Virus record (IMG/VR): IMGVR_UViG_3300032242_002494
Coordinates: 1 to 27,880 of that record
DNA length: 27,880 bases
Direction: 5' to 3' (one strand)
DNA from: a virus
The number at the start of each line of letters is the position of its first letter. Positions within the stretch are counted from its first letter, which is position 1. Below the pieces are notes generated by a model. It was not told the DNA's origin, did no database searches, and was given only the letters and a program-made list of their open reading frames with translations. Shown here piece after piece: positions 1 through 7,302 of the stretch. Made by a program: the position numbers and the translations under genes.

Positions 1-258
1 ACATCATCTTATCATGGTGCAACATACGCGTTTAGTGTGGTTGAAGACAGTACAAAGAAAACCACAGTTTATAGTAACTATGTGGTGGCACAAGGTAATA
101 ACAAAATAAGCTCCAATATTGGTGGTGATTCACAAGTAACTTCTGAAGGTAGTTCGCCAAACCCATCATTTACAATAGCGATTAGTGGTAGTTACGCACA
201 ATTCAAGGTTACAGATACAGGAACATTTACATATAGAGGAATTGTTCAGTTATATTAA
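1..258 (+). CDS. C-terminal part of a fibre-like virion protein (partial)
   Basis: The reading frame is open from the first base of the window, so the gene begins upstream and only the last 85 residues are seen. The fragment is rich in Ser, Thr, Gly, Asn and Val with alternating hydrophobic residues and no charged helices. This is typical of beta-rich Ig-like or fibre domains of phage appendages. It ends TFTYRGIVQLY. A GTG at 37 could be read as a start, but the frame upstream is equally protein-like, so I treat it as internal. The next gene starts 12 bases downstream. The family is not recognised with certainty; a structural role is inferred from composition and from the virion genes around it. 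Confidence 0.6.
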   Translation, partial: TSSYHGATYAFSVVEDSTKKTTVYSNYVVAQGNNKISSNIGGDSQVTSEGSSPNPSFTIAISGSYAQFKVTDTGTFTYRGIVQLY

Positions 259-266
259 TATTTATA
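259..266 (+). promoter_or_regulatory. TATTTATA box before the 271 gene
   Basis: This is an exact TATTTATA with only four bases (AGAT) between it and the ATG at 271. It belongs to a set of nine boxes found upstream of transcription-unit starts in this window, all oriented with the gene. If it acts as a -10 element, the transcript would be almost leaderless. No promoter activity is demonstrated. Confidence 0.45.
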
Positions 267-270
267 AGAT

Positions 271-639
271 ATGGAATTTTATATTAGACAAGGTGCTTCT
301 GACCCAATTTTAAAAATGCGAATGATTGATGATGGGAAAAATGATAAATCACAATTCAACGAATTGGTTGAAAATGCTGTTATTAGTTTTGACATGATTG
401 ATACGCAAACAAGTAATATTGTAATCTATGGTGCAGAATGTGAGCTTGCTAATAGGGTAAAAAAATATCACTACATAAATGATGAATATTACATCACATT
501 TAGATTTACAGAAGAACAAACAAATGAACCAGGTAGATATGAAGGTAAAATTACCATACAATTTAATGATGGGAATGGTAATAATACCACTAAATTAATC
601 CTACCTATTCGTGAAAAATTATACATCAATATTTTTTAA
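271..639 (+). CDS. Small virion-associated protein, BppU/Ig-like
   Basis: This 122-residue protein starts MEFYIRQGASDPILKMRMID and ends with the strand-rich segment PIREKLYINIF. The pattern is an N-terminal RQGAxxPxLKMxxxxDG, a central FxM.D stretch, then EEQTNEPGRYEGKITIQF and a closing PIxEKLYI. It resembles small beta-sandwich proteins of large phages related to the N-terminal domain of baseplate upper proteins (BppU). No signal peptide or membrane segment is visible. There is no Shine-Dalgarno sequence; the ATG follows a TATTTATA box by four bases. A virion role is inferred from composition and context. The family assignment comes from memory of the pattern and should be confirmed by profile search. 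Confidence 0.5.
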   Translation: MEFYIRQGASDPILKMRMIDDGKNDKSQFNELVENAVISFDMIDTQTSNIVIYGAECELANRVKKYHYINDEYYITFRFTEEQTNEPGRYEGKITIQFNDGNGNNTTKLILPIREKLYINIF

Positions 640-657
640 TTAGGCAATTTTTAATTA

Positions 658-665
658 TATTTATA
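658..665 (+). promoter_or_regulatory. TATTTATA box in the polymerase leader
   Basis: This exact TATTTATA lies 64 bases upstream of the polymerase ATG at 730. It is the longest box-to-start distance in the set, and the leader it would create contains the hairpin at 682-699. Confidence 0.4.
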
Positions 666-681
666 GTGTTATCAAGGCTAA

Positions 682-699
682 TTGCAGATTTATCTGCAA
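682..699 (+). promoter_or_regulatory. Hairpin in the polymerase 5' leader
   Basis: A perfect 7-base-pair stem (TTGCAGA/TCTGCAA) encloses the four-base loop TTTA, 30 bases before the polymerase start. No U-run follows, so it is not an intrinsic terminator. T4 polymerase gp43 is known to repress its own translation by binding a hairpin in its leader. A similar role here is only a suggestion, since the T4 operator overlaps the ribosome-binding region and this hairpin does not reach it. Confidence 0.35.
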
Positions 700-729
700 G
701 CTAATATGTCACATTATAAAAAATAAAAT

Positions 730-3636
730 ATGCAAGAGGTTATCTCTCAGGAAGTTATTGAAAGCTTTCTAAATGGTGGTGACGATGAAATGTACATCGT
801 TGGTATCGAATACGATTATCCATCAAATACAATTTACAAAATTATACAAGACCCTGAAAAGGGAAAAATTATTAAACCGGATACTTCATTTACTCCATTT
901 ATATGGGTTGGTGATTTATCGGAAATGAATTTTTATAATGATTCAAAATCCCTTCAAAAGAAAAGAATGGGTGAGTATGGAATTATTATAGAAAAACTAG
1001 AAACTCACGGGAATGAAAGATTAGAAGCAGGTATGAAATACTTAGTCAAGAGTATTAAATCATATACTGACTTAGTATCTTTTTTTAGACAAGGCGGATT
1101 GAATCCGTGGGATGAAAAATGTAGACATTTATTTACAGTATTAAACCCCGTAGAACAATATCTAATACAAAAGAAAAAAAGATTATTTAAAGGTATTGAT
1201 GAATATTCAGGTGTACATAGATTTGTATTCGATATTGAAACAACTGGTCTTGAACCAGAAAAATGTAACATCATTCTTATTGGAGTTAAAGATAATCGTG
1301 GTTTACAAAAAACAATTCCAGCATTTGGTGAGGATGGTGAAAAAAAATGTATTGAAGAATTTTTTAAAATTATACGTGAATTAAAACCTACAATTATTAG
1401 TGGTTATAACTCAGCATTTTTTGACTGGCCTTTTATTTTAAAGAGAGCACAAATTTTAGGTGTTGATGTTGATGGTTTAACACAAATTTTTACATCTCAA
1501 GGAATGAAAGAAAAAGAGGGTATGTTAAAACTTGCAAACGAAGTTGAGCCATACTCACAACATATTATATGGGGATTTAATATTATTGATATTGCTCATT
1601 CAGTTAGAAGAGCTCAGGCAATTAATTCTGAAATTAAATCTTGGGGATTAAAATATATTACCAAATATTTGGAGAAAGAAAAACCTAATCGTGTGTATGT
1701 TGAAGGTAGTAAAATATCAAAAATATATCTAGAGAATGAAAGTTATTATGCAAATCCAAAAACAGGAAATTATAAATTAATTGGTGAACCTGGTACAGAA
1801 AACTTGTTAGAAAAATATCCTGGTAAATTTGAAATATGGACAGGTAGAAAAATTGTCGAACAATATCTTGATGATGACTTGTATGAAACAATGATTGTTG
1901 ATGATTCATTTTCACAATCAACATTTTTATTATCTAAAGTCGTACCTACAACATATGAGAGAATTGCAACTATGGGTACAGCAACTTTGTGGAAAGTTAT
2001 TATGTTAGCGTGGTCATATGAAAATGGATTAGCAATACCAGCAAAAGATGAGAAGAGAGCAATTACAGGAGGTTTATCAAGATTATTAAATGTTGGTTAT
2101 TCAAAGAATATTGTAAAGTTTGACTTTGCCTCACTTTATCCATCAATACAATTAGTGTATGATGTATTTCCTGAATGTGATGTAATGGGTGTACAGAAAT
2201 CAATGTTAAAATATTTCCGTAATATTCGTATCAAGTATAAAAGATTGGCTGGTGAGTTAGCAAAAACAAATCCTGTTGAAGCTGAAATGTATGATAGAAA
2301 ACAATTACCGATTAAAATTTTTATTAATGCTTATTTTGGTAGTTTATCAGCTCCACATGTATTTCCTTGGGGTGATATGAACATGGGTGAAACAATTACT
2401 TGTGTGGGTAGACAATGTCTTCGTATGATGATTATGTTTTATATGAAGAAAGGATATAAGCCTTTGGTTATGGATACGGATGGTGTTAACTTTGAAACAC
2501 CTGATGATATTAATGAACATATTTACATAGGCAAAGGTTTAAACGAGTTAGTTATCGAAGGACAAGAATACAAAGGTATTGAAGCTGATACCGCAGAATT
2601 TAACGATATCTTTATGAGAAATGAAATGGGTTTAGATATAGACTATGTTGCACCTGCTTGTATAAATGTTTCTCGTAAGAATTATATTATTAAATTGATT
2701 AAAAAAGGAAAAGAAAAAATTAAATTAACAGGTAATACTATTAAGTCTAAAAAAATGCAACAATATATTGTAGAATTTTTAGATGAAGGATTAAAGCATT
2801 TATTAAATGGTGATGGTTTATCATTTGTTGAATTATATTATGATTATGTAAGTAAAATTTTTAATAAAGAAATTCCATTATCTAAAATTGCTAATAAGTC
2901 TCGTGTAAAACAATCTGTTGAGGAGTATAAAAAACATATAACTAAGACAACAAAATCAGGCTCTTTGATGTCCAGACAAGCACACATGGAATTAATTATA
3001 CAAAATGATTATCCTGCAGGTCTTGGTGATACAATTTATTATGTTAATAATGGAGTTAAAAAATCATCAGGTGATGTTGAGAAAAAAAATAAATGGACAA
3101 AAAAGGAAGTGTTAGAATATCTAGAAAAAAATGGTACTGAAATGCCTAGTGATTATTCAGTCTTAAACATAAATTGTTATATGATACCAGAAAAAGAAAT
3201 TACAAGTAATCCTGATATGACTGGTGATTATAATGTTCCAAGATATTTGAGTGTTTTCAATAAAAGAATTGAACCATTATTAGTAGTATTTAAACCTGAA
3301 ATCAGAGAAGATATTTTAATTGACGACCCAAAAGATAGACAATATTTTACAAAATCACAATGTCAATTAGTTAATGGTTATCCGTTAAAAGAAGAAGGTC
3401 AAGATAAATTAGAAGAAGTAATGACACTATCTGATAGTGAAGTAATTTTTTGGAATAGAGTTCAAAGAGACCCTTACTTTATGTACATGGAAGATAGCTT
3501 AAGTTTAGCAGACCCGTATTGGGTCGATAAAAACAGAAAAGTTGTTGCCATGCAAGAAAATAGTATTGCATCAAATGAAGAAGAAATTATTGAAACTAAT
3601 GGACATGATTATGCTTTTCACGCAATTGAATCTTAA
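730..3636 (+). CDS. 43: DNA polymerase, family B (T4 gp43-like)
   Basis: This is the replicative DNA polymerase with a 3'-5' proofreading domain, 968 residues long (T4 gp43 has 898). Exo I is FDIETTG with D168 and E170. Exo II is SGYNSAFFDWP with N227 and D232. Polymerase motif A is FDFASLYPS with D465. Motif B is KIFINAYFG (K529, N533, Y535, G537). Motif C is MDTDGV with D582 and D584. Motif C carries Gly585 where DTDS is usual. The catalytic aspartates and proofreading acidic residues are present, so the enzyme looks intact. The gene is preceded by a TATTTATA box and a hairpin leader, with no Shine-Dalgarno sequence. It converges on the gp13-like gene with a four-base overlap. No other replisome gene except the SNF2 helicase is seen nearby. 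Confidence 0.96.
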   Translation: MQEVISQEVIESFLNGGDDEMYIVGIEYDYPSNTIYKIIQDPEKGKIIKPDTSFTPFIWVGDLSEMNFYNDSKSLQKKRMGEYGIIIEKLETHGNERLEAGMKYLVKSIKSYTDLVSFFRQGGLNPWDEKCRHLFTVLNPVEQYLIQKKKRLFKGIDEYSGVHRFVFDIETTGLEPEKCNIILIGVKDNRGLQKTIPAFGEDGEKKCIEEFFKIIRELKPTIISGYNSAFFDWPFILKRAQILGVDVDGLTQIFTSQGMKEKEGMLKLANEVEPYSQHIIWGFNIIDIAHSVRRAQAINSEIKSWGLKYITKYLEKEKPNRVYVEGSKISKIYLENESYYANPKTGNYKLIGEPGTENLLEKYPGKFEIWTGRKIVEQYLDDDLYETMIVDDSFSQSTFLLSKVVPTTYERIATMGTATLWKVIMLAWSYENGLAIPAKDEKRAITGGLSRLLNVGYSKNIVKFDFASLYPSIQLVYDVFPECDVMGVQKSMLKYFRNIRIKYKRLAGELAKTNPVEAEMYDRKQLPIKIFINAYFGSLSAPHVFPWGDMNMGETITCVGRQCLRMMIMFYMKKGYKPLVMDTDGVNFETPDDINEHIYIGKGLNELVIEGQEYKGIEADTAEFNDIFMRNEMGLDIDYVAPACINVSRKNYIIKLIKKGKEKIKLTGNTIKSKKMQQYIVEFLDEGLKHLLNGDGLSFVELYYDYVSKIFNKEIPLSKIANKSRVKQSVEEYKKHITKTTKSGSLMSRQAHMELIIQNDYPAGLGDTIYYVNNGVKKSSGDVEKKNKWTKKEVLEYLEKNGTEMPSDYSVLNINCYMIPEKEITSNPDMTGDYNVPRYLSVFNKRIEPLLVVFKPEIREDILIDDPKDRQYFTKSQCQLVNGYPLKEEGQDKLEEVMTLSDSEVIFWNRVQRDPYFMYMEDSLSLADPYWVDKNRKVVAMQENSIASNEEEIIETNGHDYAFHAIES

Positions 3637-4754
3637 ATAATTTCAATAGGGATTGGCATAGCTCTATACTTAAGTGATTTGTTTAAGTTTTCAGCTTCAT
3701 TACCTTTTCTTTCTAATAATTTATCAGGACGTAATCTTTCTAATCGTTGCATTAATTCTTCAACTAATTTAGATTTTTCGTCTTTTGCTTCGGTTAATAA
3801 TGAATTATAATCTAATTTAACTGAACTATCTGGTACTTGAAGGTCTCCTGAGAATTTTCCCCAAATTCTTGCGAGGCCTTCTTTTGAGAATGCTATCAGA
3901 TATTTTCTAACCCAGTTTTGTGCTGGTTTGTTTAAGTTTTCCCATATTAATTGTTCTGTATCAACATCTGAAGGTAGTTTGATAATATCTTTGTGTTTAG
4001 CCAAACATTCATCTCTATCTTTATCATGTGTATCATAATACCAATACCATACTTGATAGTTGTTTGTTACTACATCACCAAAATCAAATTTACCCCCTGG
4101 TGTGTTATGTAAATGGATTAATTTAGTTCCTTCAGGTCCTGCAGTAATTCTATATGTTAAATCTCCACCAATAATTTTGTTTTTTAATTTTCTATCTTGC
4201 ATTCTTAATAATAGGTCAAATGCTGGCATCATAAAATAAGAACCCGCATTACCCATCTGAGCAAATCCACCAATACCACCATAACCTACACCGCCTAATC
4301 CACCAAAACCACCTAGAAATGGGTCAATAATAGAATCTGTTAAAGATGCTCTAGTAAACCATAATAATTCATTTATTTCTCGGCCAGCAGGTATTTGATA
4401 GGTTTGCTGTCCTTTAACAATTGTTATAAAATCTTTTTTCAATTCATTATCACCACCAGCTTGAAGACCCACAATTTTTGAATATGAATAGGTATATTGG
4501 GTTTCATAATCTAGACTACGAGTAGTAAATGCTCTAGTTAAAGATTGATTATCTACGTCTAAACCAGCCAAAGCAGACCATTGTGATTCAATTAACCAAT
4601 CACTAACATACTGCTCATACTCAGATAATGAAAGCTCCAAAAATGTATCCATTTGCTCTTCGGTTAATTCAATTCCACGTACTGGCATACCTAATAAATG
4701 GTATACTTGGGTATATAATTTTTCTTTTTGTTCTTGTGTAATAATCTGTGCCAT
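3633..4754 (-). CDS. 13: Neck protein, T4 gp13-like
   Basis: This 373-residue protein begins MAQIITQEQKEKLYTQVYHL. The segment ELTEEQMDTFLELSLSEYEQ is followed by a strand-rich core, and by QTYQIPAGREINELLWFTRA near residues 115-135. The C-terminal half has WVRKYLIAFSKEGLARIWGK, then a Val/Pro-rich turn and a helix (TEAKDEKSKLVEELMQRLER). This matches the gp13 pattern of a YatalIkkqWGxNLsKf segment, then LPGG and EA..E. gp13 joins the portal vertex to the tail through gp14. A glycine-rich loop lies at residues 144-165. The gene is on the opposite strand from its partners gp14 and gp15 and is separated from them by the helicase. It overlaps the polymerase stop by four bases. The assignment rests on motif memory. 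Confidence 0.62.
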   Translation of the reverse strand: MAQIITQEQKEKLYTQVYHLLGMPVRGIELTEEQMDTFLELSLSEYEQYVSDWLIESQWSALAGLDVDNQSLTRAFTTRSLDYETQYTYSYSKIVGLQAGGDNELKKDFITIVKGQQTYQIPAGREINELLWFTRASLTDSIIDPFLGGFGGLGGVGYGGIGGFAQMGNAGSYFMMPAFDLLLRMQDRKLKNKIIGGDLTYRITAGPEGTKLIHLHNTPGGKFDFGDVVTNNYQVWYWYYDTHDKDRDECLAKHKDIIKLPSDVDTEQLIWENLNKPAQNWVRKYLIAFSKEGLARIWGKFSGDLQVPDSSVKLDYNSLLTEAKDEKSKLVEELMQRLERLRPDKLLERKGNEAENLNKSLKYRAMPIPIEII

Positions 4755-4755
4755 A

Positions 4756-4787
4756 TTTGGTATATTCCTATAAATACTTTATATTTG
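4756..4787 (+). promoter_or_regulatory. Bacteroidota-type promoter for the 4792 gene
   Basis: TTTG (4756-4759) is separated by 20 bases from TATATTTG (4780-4787). This fits the -33 TTTG / -7 TAnnTTTG form of the Bacteroidota primary sigma factor. The ATG at 4792 lies five bases beyond, so the transcript would be nearly leaderless. The match is seen directly; function and host are inferred. Confidence 0.45.
4769..4776 (-). promoter_or_regulatory. TATTTATA box for the gp13-like gene (minus strand)
   Basis: Read on the minus strand this is TATTTATAGG, with 14 bases before the ATG at 4754. It shares the spacing of the boxes at 15541 and 26487 (13 bases). On the plus strand it reads TATAAATA, the T4 late core, 15 bases before the 4792 gene, so it could in principle serve either direction. 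Confidence 0.4.
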
Positions 4788-4791
4788 GTAT

Positions 4792-4986
4792 ATGAATAAA
4801 TCATTATTAGAACTATTCCAATTAGGCGGCAGAAAGAATTACGAGTTTCATTTAAAAATTACGGAGGATAAAACCAACGTAATTACTTTAGATAATGAGA
4901 AAAAAATAATTACAGCAAATATTGGTGATACTGAAGATGAAAATTTAACCAACATAATTGAGGATTTAAAAAAACAATTACAATAA
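4792..4986 (+). CDS. Small hypothetical protein, 64 residues
   Basis: The protein begins MNKSLLELFQLGGRKNYEFH and ends with an amphipathic helix, LTNIIEDLKKQLQ. It is charged and hydrophilic with no signal peptide or membrane segment. It is the only plus-strand gene between two minus-strand genes. It shares a 37-base divergent region with the gp13-like gene, and its last nine bases overlap the end of the helicase. Its upstream region has the host-type TTTG/TAnnTTTG element, which suggests early expression. I do not recognise the family. That it is a real gene is supported by tight packing against neighbours and the promoter match, not by homology. Confidence 0.55.
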   Translation: MNKSLLELFQLGGRKNYEFHLKITEDKTNVITLDNEKKIITANIGDTEDENLTNIIEDLKKQLQ

Positions 4987-6729
4987 TTGTTTAATAAAAT
5001 CTTTACTGAAGGATTCTGAATATTCACCATCTCCCATTACTTGGTCAATTACACCTTTCTTTTTTTGCAATATATTGTAAATTACTTTTTCTATGGTATT
5101 TTCAAAAATTGGATAATAAACCAAAACGCTATTTTTTTGTCCGTATCTGTAAGCTCTATCCTCTCCTTGTGAGTGGTCGGCAGGTACAAAAGATAAATCG
5201 TTCATAATTACAACTTCAGCGGCAGTTAATGTAATACCGACTCCAGCAGCTTTAATGTTTCCAATGAAAATTTTTATTTTGTCTTCATTTTGAAATTTAT
5301 CAACAGCCTCTTGTCTTCTATCTTTAGACATACGACCATCTAATGTTACTGAATTTTTTTTATATTTTTCATGCAACATATCTAATGTCATTGTAAAGTT
5401 AGTTAATATGATTACCTTTTTTCCTTGCTCTAAACATCTATCAATTAATTCACATGTATATGGTATTTTTTCATATGAGATTAATTGTCTAACCTTCATT
5501 AAACGATTAAGTGTTACTGATAATGTTTCTTTATCTTTATTATCGTTACTTATTCTTGTAAAGTCATCCATTTCCTCTTCATACATTTTACTAGATAATT
5601 CAACAAAAATTGGTGTTACAATTTTTTCTGGTAAATCTAATATGTCGGTTTTCATTCTTCTTAAGACATATGATTTTGTCTGCTCACGTAATTCGTCTAA
5701 ATTACTTGCTCCACTCGTATTCCAAACTTTTCTATTACCAACTTTAAATTGAAACCCTTTACAATATCTTCTTACGTATGATTGCCAATTCAATGTTAAC
5801 GGAGAGTCTACAATCTTTAATAAGTTAAAATAATTTATTGGTCTTGATGTCATTGGTGTACCGGTTAACAACCAAACTTTTTTAATTTGGTCTAAAACAT
5901 CATTTAGTAAACGAGTTCTTTGTGCGGTATTATTTGAAATATAATGCGCTTCATCAACAATTGCTAAATCAAATCCGGCATTTACTAATAATTTATAATC
6001 ATCACTATCTTCTGACTTATCTGTTGTATGATAATTTTTTATAATGTCATAATTGATTATATAAAAATCAAATGTTGATCCCCACTTACGACCTTCAACT
6101 ATTAATGTTTTCCTATCACTATAATTTTTAATTTCTCTTTCCCAATTTATTTTAAGTGATGCAGGACATACAATTAATATTTTTTTAGCACCGCTTTCTA
6201 ATGCAGCAATAACTGCAGATGTTGTTTTACCAAGACCCATATCATCGGCAAGAATAAACTTATCATTTGCTAATAGTTTTTCTATCGCTACCTTTTGATG
6301 TTCCATGGGTGGTCTTGTTGAATAGGTGGTATAATCTATTATTCTATCAAGTTTTTTTTCAGGTTGAATTACTGCTGCTTTAGGTAACCACATTGCATGG
6401 TTTTGTTCTTTTTCAAATAGTTTACCCCAAATATGAAACGCTTTATCGCTTTCACATAATAATTTTTCACACCATATTTGCTCAGGTGTGGTTGTTAATA
6501 ATTTATCTTCTCTTAATTTTTCACCAAATGTATTTGCTATTTGAATATATTTTTTAGCAACTTTTGGAGTTGTGTCTTTGTATTTTATAACATATTCGGC
6601 TTGAGGTCGAGTAAGTTTAAAATTTTTTATATCATTAAATTTGTTCTTATATTCTAGCAAAACATTATTAGACCCTTCATAATTTTCTAATATCATTCTT
6701 GCTTCTACTTCTGGTATCTTAATTTCCAT
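4978..6729 (-). CDS. SNF2-family DNA helicase/translocase
   Basis: This 583-residue superfamily 2 ATPase is of SNF2 type, closest in style to SMARCAL1-like annealing helicases. Walker A is DDMGLGKTT (residues 162-170), motif II is DEAH (259-262) and motif III is LTGTP (288-292). Motif V is GVGITLTAAE and motif VI is QGEDRAYRYGQ (521-531), equivalent to the SNF2 QxxDRxxRxGQ. The N-terminal 140 residues hold no recognised domain. It probably remodels or anneals forked DNA in replication and repair, a role UvsW fills in T4. The start is the ATG at 6729; a TTG two codons earlier is less likely. The frame ends by overlapping the small plus-strand gene by nine bases. All core ATPase motifs are intact. 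Confidence 0.92.
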   Translation of the reverse strand: MEIKIPEVEARMILENYEGSNNVLLEYKNKFNDIKNFKLTRPQAEYVIKYKDTTPKVAKKYIQIANTFGEKLREDKLLTTTPEQIWCEKLLCESDKAFHIWGKLFEKEQNHAMWLPKAAVIQPEKKLDRIIDYTTYSTRPPMEHQKVAIEKLLANDKFILADDMGLGKTTSAVIAALESGAKKILIVCPASLKINWEREIKNYSDRKTLIVEGRKWGSTFDFYIINYDIIKNYHTTDKSEDSDDYKLLVNAGFDLAIVDEAHYISNNTAQRTRLLNDVLDQIKKVWLLTGTPMTSRPINYFNLLKIVDSPLTLNWQSYVRRYCKGFQFKVGNRKVWNTSGASNLDELREQTKSYVLRRMKTDILDLPEKIVTPIFVELSSKMYEEEMDDFTRISNDNKDKETLSVTLNRLMKVRQLISYEKIPYTCELIDRCLEQGKKVIILTNFTMTLDMLHEKYKKNSVTLDGRMSKDRRQEAVDKFQNEDKIKIFIGNIKAAGVGITLTAAEVVIMNDLSFVPADHSQGEDRAYRYGQKNSVLVYYPIFENTIEKVIYNILQKKKGVIDQVMGDGEYSESFSKDFIKQLL

Positions 6730-6775
6730 ATACAATATATATAAAAATATAGTTAAATAGATTGTAACATTAAAC

Positions 6776-6788
6776 TATTTATTAGGAT
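6776..6788 (+). promoter_or_regulatory. TATTTATTAGGAT element before the gp14-like gene
   Basis: TATTTATT is followed directly by AGGAT and the ATG at 6789. The 17 bases at 6775-6791 (CTATTTATTAGGATATG) are identical to those at 13625-13641 before the tape-measure gene. The AGGA could act as a ribosome site but is only two bases from the ATG, which is too close for a standard Shine-Dalgarno. Confidence 0.45.
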
Positions 6789-7301
6789 ATGGAAAACAAA
6801 TTACCAATTACTCGTTTGGGTAAATTTTTCTCCCAAGATGACTTTGATATCAATATTCAAATGGGTGAGGAATACCTACATGGTGATTTAAATATGAAAT
6901 TAGTTTTATATCGTGTTGATAGGGATAAAACAAGTACTGATGCTGTATATGCTGAGGTAGGTAAAGATGATATAAAATACTTGACACCTGTTGAATTTAA
7001 CGCATTAGTTAAAATTGAGGAGCCAAAAAATGCGTCATATAAAAATGGTATATTACGTTATCAAGAACCAGGTAATTTGATTATTTCAGTTTATATAAAA
7101 CATTTAAATGATTTGAAAGTAGATATTGGTTATGGTGATTTTATTGGATACCAAGATTCTGAAAGTAAAGTAAGGTTTTATACTGTTGTAAATGATGGAA
7201 AAGTGACTTCGGATAATAAACATAAAATGTTCGGATATAAACCTCATTATAGAACAATAACTTGCACAATCGCGCAAGAGGGTGAATTTAGAGGAGTATA
7301 A
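6789..7301 (+). CDS. Neck protein, probably T4 gp14-like
   Basis: The protein has 170 residues and begins MENKLPITRLGKFFSQDDFD. The centre has IEEPKNASYKNGILRYQEPG, then strands LIISVYIKHL and KVDIGYGDFIGYQ. The end is VRFYTVVNDG.....YRTITCTIAQEGEF. This order (acidic start, IxEP, an I.vyI strand, GD.I, F..v...., ..itC) resembles gp14 neck proteins that bridge gp13 and gp15. It is shorter than T4 gp14 (256 residues). The gene lies directly upstream of the gp15-like gene, with its stop one base before the next ATG, so the two are likely co-translated. The identification depends on gene order as much as sequence. It could instead be another head-tail joining protein. Confidence 0.45.
   Translation: MENKLPITRLGKFFSQDDFDINIQMGEEYLHGDLNMKLVLYRVDRDKTSTDAVYAEVGKDDIKYLTPVEFNALVKIEEPKNASYKNGILRYQEPGNLIISVYIKHLNDLKVDIGYGDFIGYQDSESKVRFYTVVNDGKVTSDNKHKMFGYKPHYRTITCTIAQEGEFRGV
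7291..7296 (+). promoter_or_regulatory. Shine-Dalgarno sequence GAGGAG for the 7303 start
   Basis: GAGGAG lies six bases before ATG 7303, inside the end of the upstream gene. It fixes the start at 7303 rather than the in-frame GTG at 7282. It is the only strong Shine-Dalgarno noticed in the window; most other starts have A/T-rich leaders without one. Confidence 0.6.
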
Positions 7302-7302
7302 T

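Noticed and set aside
5408-5752. A 114-codon plus-strand frame inside the helicase gene
   Set aside because: It is antisense to the conserved SNF2 domain; its sequence has no recognised pattern.
7282-7302. GTG start seven codons upstream for the gp15-like gene
   Set aside because: GAGGAG at 7291-7296 is placed correctly for ATG 7303, and the extra residues would overlap the upstream gene without any signal.
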